Part shown: piece by piece, positions 61,862 through 64,000 of the stretch | Numbering within the stretch: the stretch's first letter is position 1 | Layout of the letters: the number at the start of each line of letters is the position of its first letter | From: Stratiolaelaps scimitus | Taxonomy: Eukaryota; Arthropoda; Arachnida; Mesostigmata; Laelapidae | Length of the DNA stretch: 64,000 nucleotides | Assembly (NCBI GenBank): GCA_019614645.1 | Contig: JABWDB010000005.1 | Span: forward strand, 8,278,001-8,342,000 | Direction: 5' to 3' | Made by a program: the position numbers and the translations under genes | The notes under the pieces: generated by a model | The model's input: only the letters and a program-made list of their open reading frames with translations | Databases searched by the model: none | What the model was told of the DNA's origin: nothing

Positions 61862-61925
61862 ACTGCTGCTGCTGCTGTTGTTGTTGTTGTGCTGCCACAG
61901 CAGCAGCAGCAGCACAACAAGAACA
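61862..61925. repeat. CTG/TTG tract facing a CAG/CAA tract
   Basis: The stretch ttgttgttgttgtgctg (61,878-61,894) pairs with cagcacaacaagaacaa (61,909-61,925) with one mismatch and a short loop. The outer CTG run can also pair with the CAG run. It lies inside the large omb intron. Confidence 0.8.
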
Positions 61926-63678
61926 ATACCAACAACGGCATGATCGGCGGTCGCGGATCGATCGATGGGAACAGAACAAACGAGAGCAACGGCCATTGCG
62001 GCGGTTGGAAAGAGCGGACCCCGAGCGCTCATTTCCAACCTGCATCGGCCGCCAGCCCTCCCGTCACCGGCTGTACATCGGCCGCTGCGCTTCGCAGTCG
62101 GCCGTCTCGTCTCGATTTCGTTAGCTTCGCTTGCGTTTCTCGTTCTTCGCTCTTCTCCACTGTAAACAAAACATATTTCAAAGAGTCGGAGTGCTCGTCA
62201 GTTGCTACAGTTTTCACGACAAAACACACGCACGCACCGGCAGGCTGGCAGGCAGGCGCGGATAGAGAGAGAGATTCGCAGCCTGTGGGTAGCATCAAGA
62301 AGGCGACAACGTTCGAGCCATACGTCCACAGCACACACACACACACACCAGCGTTCGCGCGCACCGCCAACACTGGGCACCACGATTCCGTCAGTAGTCA
62401 TACTGCTTACTGGTGGGGTGGTAATGCTATCGCGCAGTAGATCTCGTAGACATTCATCGATCCGCCGGGAAACCCGGAGGAACAACACGAGCTAGACACT
62501 GACAAACAACGCGAAGCTGGCGGGTTGGTCAGCCGGCGATGCGGTGGCGGCGGGACCCGAGGCTGTAGTTGGCATCTTCTCATCATTGTTATCAGCATGT
62601 CCAGAGGCAGGAGCAGGCGGCGCAAATGAACGGCGGCGAACGGATTGTATAATGGAATAGAATAACTGCATCGGCTGACATCTAAACAACTAAGCGAATG
62701 AGTGATTGATTGAATGAGTGGACGGCGACAGTGGCAGCGGTGGCGGCCGCGAGGAACAACGCCGCTAAAATCCCTGTTTTGATCATACTGCCTCTATGCG
62801 GTACGACAGCAGTTTCACTGCAGTATATGCACCACGACAGTGTAGTCTCCCCAGCACAAAGCCCTGGTCACTGTGACGGTGGCCTTCCTGCTGGGGCCGC
62901 TCGCTCGCTCGCTTGCAATTGTTAGAACACAACAACAGTGACGGCGGCGGCAGCAGCCGCCAAAATACCGTCGTTGTTGGTCGGGATGCAACGAAGATGA
63001 TCGCAGTGACGTCTGACCTTCCAGTGTTCGATTTTGGTTTGTGGCACTTGTCAGGAAGCAATGAAGCAGGAACGAGGAGCATGTCGAGGTATTCTTCGCG
63101 GTTGTGGCATCCACCGCATTTGTTGCTTGTTCTTGCTCAGCATTCATTTGCTAGGGAACTCAACAGCGGAGGTGGCAGCGGCGGCTGCAGCAACAACGAT
63201 GGTGACGACGAGACCAGCCTGAGGCAGACATCGAATGACGGTCATTTTGTAAGTGGATCAGAGTGGCTGCGAATGGGGGCACTAGCACGGCGCGGGAACA
63301 TAGAGAGCGAGAGAGAGAGAGAGAATGCTATACTGCGATGATGACAGACAGATGAGAGGAAATGGCCATGAAAAATGTGACACGATAGCACACTCCCTAC
63401 AAATGTAACCACAACAACGAACACAGCAGCAGCAACAATAACACGAGTAGCAGCAAGCAACGACACCTATCCACTTGTATGGTGACGACACATTACTGCT
63501 ACAAATAACCATAGCTATACATAGCTATTATTAAGTGGCTTCTTCAAAAACTACACACATTACTCTTCTGTTCGCGGCCATATCGACAGAGTGATATGTT
63601 TTCAGATGTGATAACGATACATAATAACGTCCGCCGATGGCAGTGAGCGGGTGTAATTTGTTCACAGGGGATAATCAC

Positions 63679-63963
63679 CTTCGGAGCTTCGTCGTATTGT
63701 TGTTGCTGGTGCTGTTGTTGCCGTCTTGAGGGCATTTTCTTGGAGAATCTACGACTTGAACAGTATCCACGGCCTTGCGTGGCCAGGGCGGTCGATTTCG
63801 CCACGCTATTGTCGGCCATTCGGAGAGAGACCTTCTCGTAGATCGGCGAGTGTGCGTCCACCATCCCCTCTGTTCGCGGTTGCCGTGTCATAAATTTCGG
63901 CGAATTGTAAAACTTCGTCAAGTATCTTCGTCCCGCTCTCCTCGCTGGCTGTTCACGACAACC
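63679..63963 (-). CDS. candidate coding exon of unknown gene inside the omb intron
   Basis: This minus-strand stretch reads open for exactly 95 codons between a possible acceptor (caccgtcag) and a weak donor (AAG|gtgatt), phase 0 at both ends. The peptide has mixed composition rather than repeat-derived sequence: RYLTKFYNSPKF, then MVDAHSPIYEKVSLRMADNS, a Ser/Arg/Lys stretch (GYCSSRRFSKKMPSRR), a short Gln/His run and YDEAPK. The full open frame runs on past the donor to a stop at 63,544. I do not recognise a family. It could be an alternative omb exon, since the next omb exon also begins in phase 0; a nested gene on the same strand; or a chance open frame. No T-box residues are present. Confidence 0.3.
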
Positions 63964-64000
63964 CTGACGGTGATTGGTCTATCAGTTCGTCTGACGCCGT

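Larger units (their letters stand above)
59949..64000 (-). other. omb: partial large omb intron (continues beyond the window)
   Basis: From the T-box exon acceptor to the right edge there is at least 4 kb without recognisable T-box sequence, so this is intron. It is rich in simple repeats: CT runs at about 60,340-60,360 and 60,537-60,572, a (TA)n at 61,060-61,082, CTG/CAG tracts at 61,862-61,918, and CA runs near 62,335-62,350. Several GC-rich blocks (60.8-61.0, 61.2-61.4, 61.9-62.2, 62.5-63.2 kb) carry CAG/GCC codons in many frames, but none gives a protein I recognise. Large introns with enhancers are usual for omb; regulatory content is inference. Confidence 0.7.

Overview
The window is eukaryotic, almost certainly arthropod, and gene-poor. 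Three observations support this: coding sequence is broken by GT-AG introns; decayed non-LTR retrotransposons (LINEs) occur at several sites; and short tandem repeats, especially (TA)n, (CT)n, (CAG)n/(CTG)n and (GCC)n, recur every few kilobases. The only gene I can name with confidence is the 3' part of the T-box gene optomotor-blind/bifid (Tbx2/3 class) on the minus strand at 58,295-59,948. Its junction sequence after the T-box (GAGKREKK then QAL) matches the insect omb version. A mite, tick or insect would all fit; I cannot decide which from the sequence alone.

Layout. From 1 to about 15 kb the sequence is mostly intergenic or intronic, with GC-rich trinucleotide islands (1-1,000; 2.7-3.3; 5.2-6.4; 13.7-14.9 kb). 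It holds a few weak coding candidates: a leader-like ORF at 5.7 kb, a possible decayed glycosyltransferase-8 fragment at 13.1 kb and a membrane-tail ORF at 13.7-14.3 kb. From 15.7 to 37.5 kb lies a retrotransposon-rich stretch. LINE family A has remains at 15.7-16.9 (minus) and 26.9-28.7 (minus), with short 3' tails at 22.9 (plus) and 36.7 kb (plus). A second LINE (B) lies at 36.5-37.5 kb (minus) and is interrupted by one of the A tails. Endonuclease and reverse transcriptase scraps lie at 20.4 and 35.9 kb (plus). The same stretch contains a broken gene for a repetitive Gly/Pro/Gln-rich protein (18.7-19.3 kb) and a striking cluster of alternating inverted repeats (26.44-26.64 kb).

From 37.5 to 58.3 kb the sequence is mainly non-coding and rich in microsatellites. 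The best unnamed coding exon of the window, with a good splice acceptor, lies at 48,857-49,429. From 58.3 kb to the end is omb: a long low-complexity last exon, a 268-bp intron, the C-terminal T-box exon, then at least 4 kb of intron. The upstream T-box exons lie beyond the right edge. A phase-0 open exon candidate of unknown nature sits in that intron at 63.7-64.0 kb.

I see no operon-like organisation, no rRNA or CRISPR array, and no tRNA that I could fold with confidence. Apart from omb, calls rest on motif reading by eye and carry the confidence stated.
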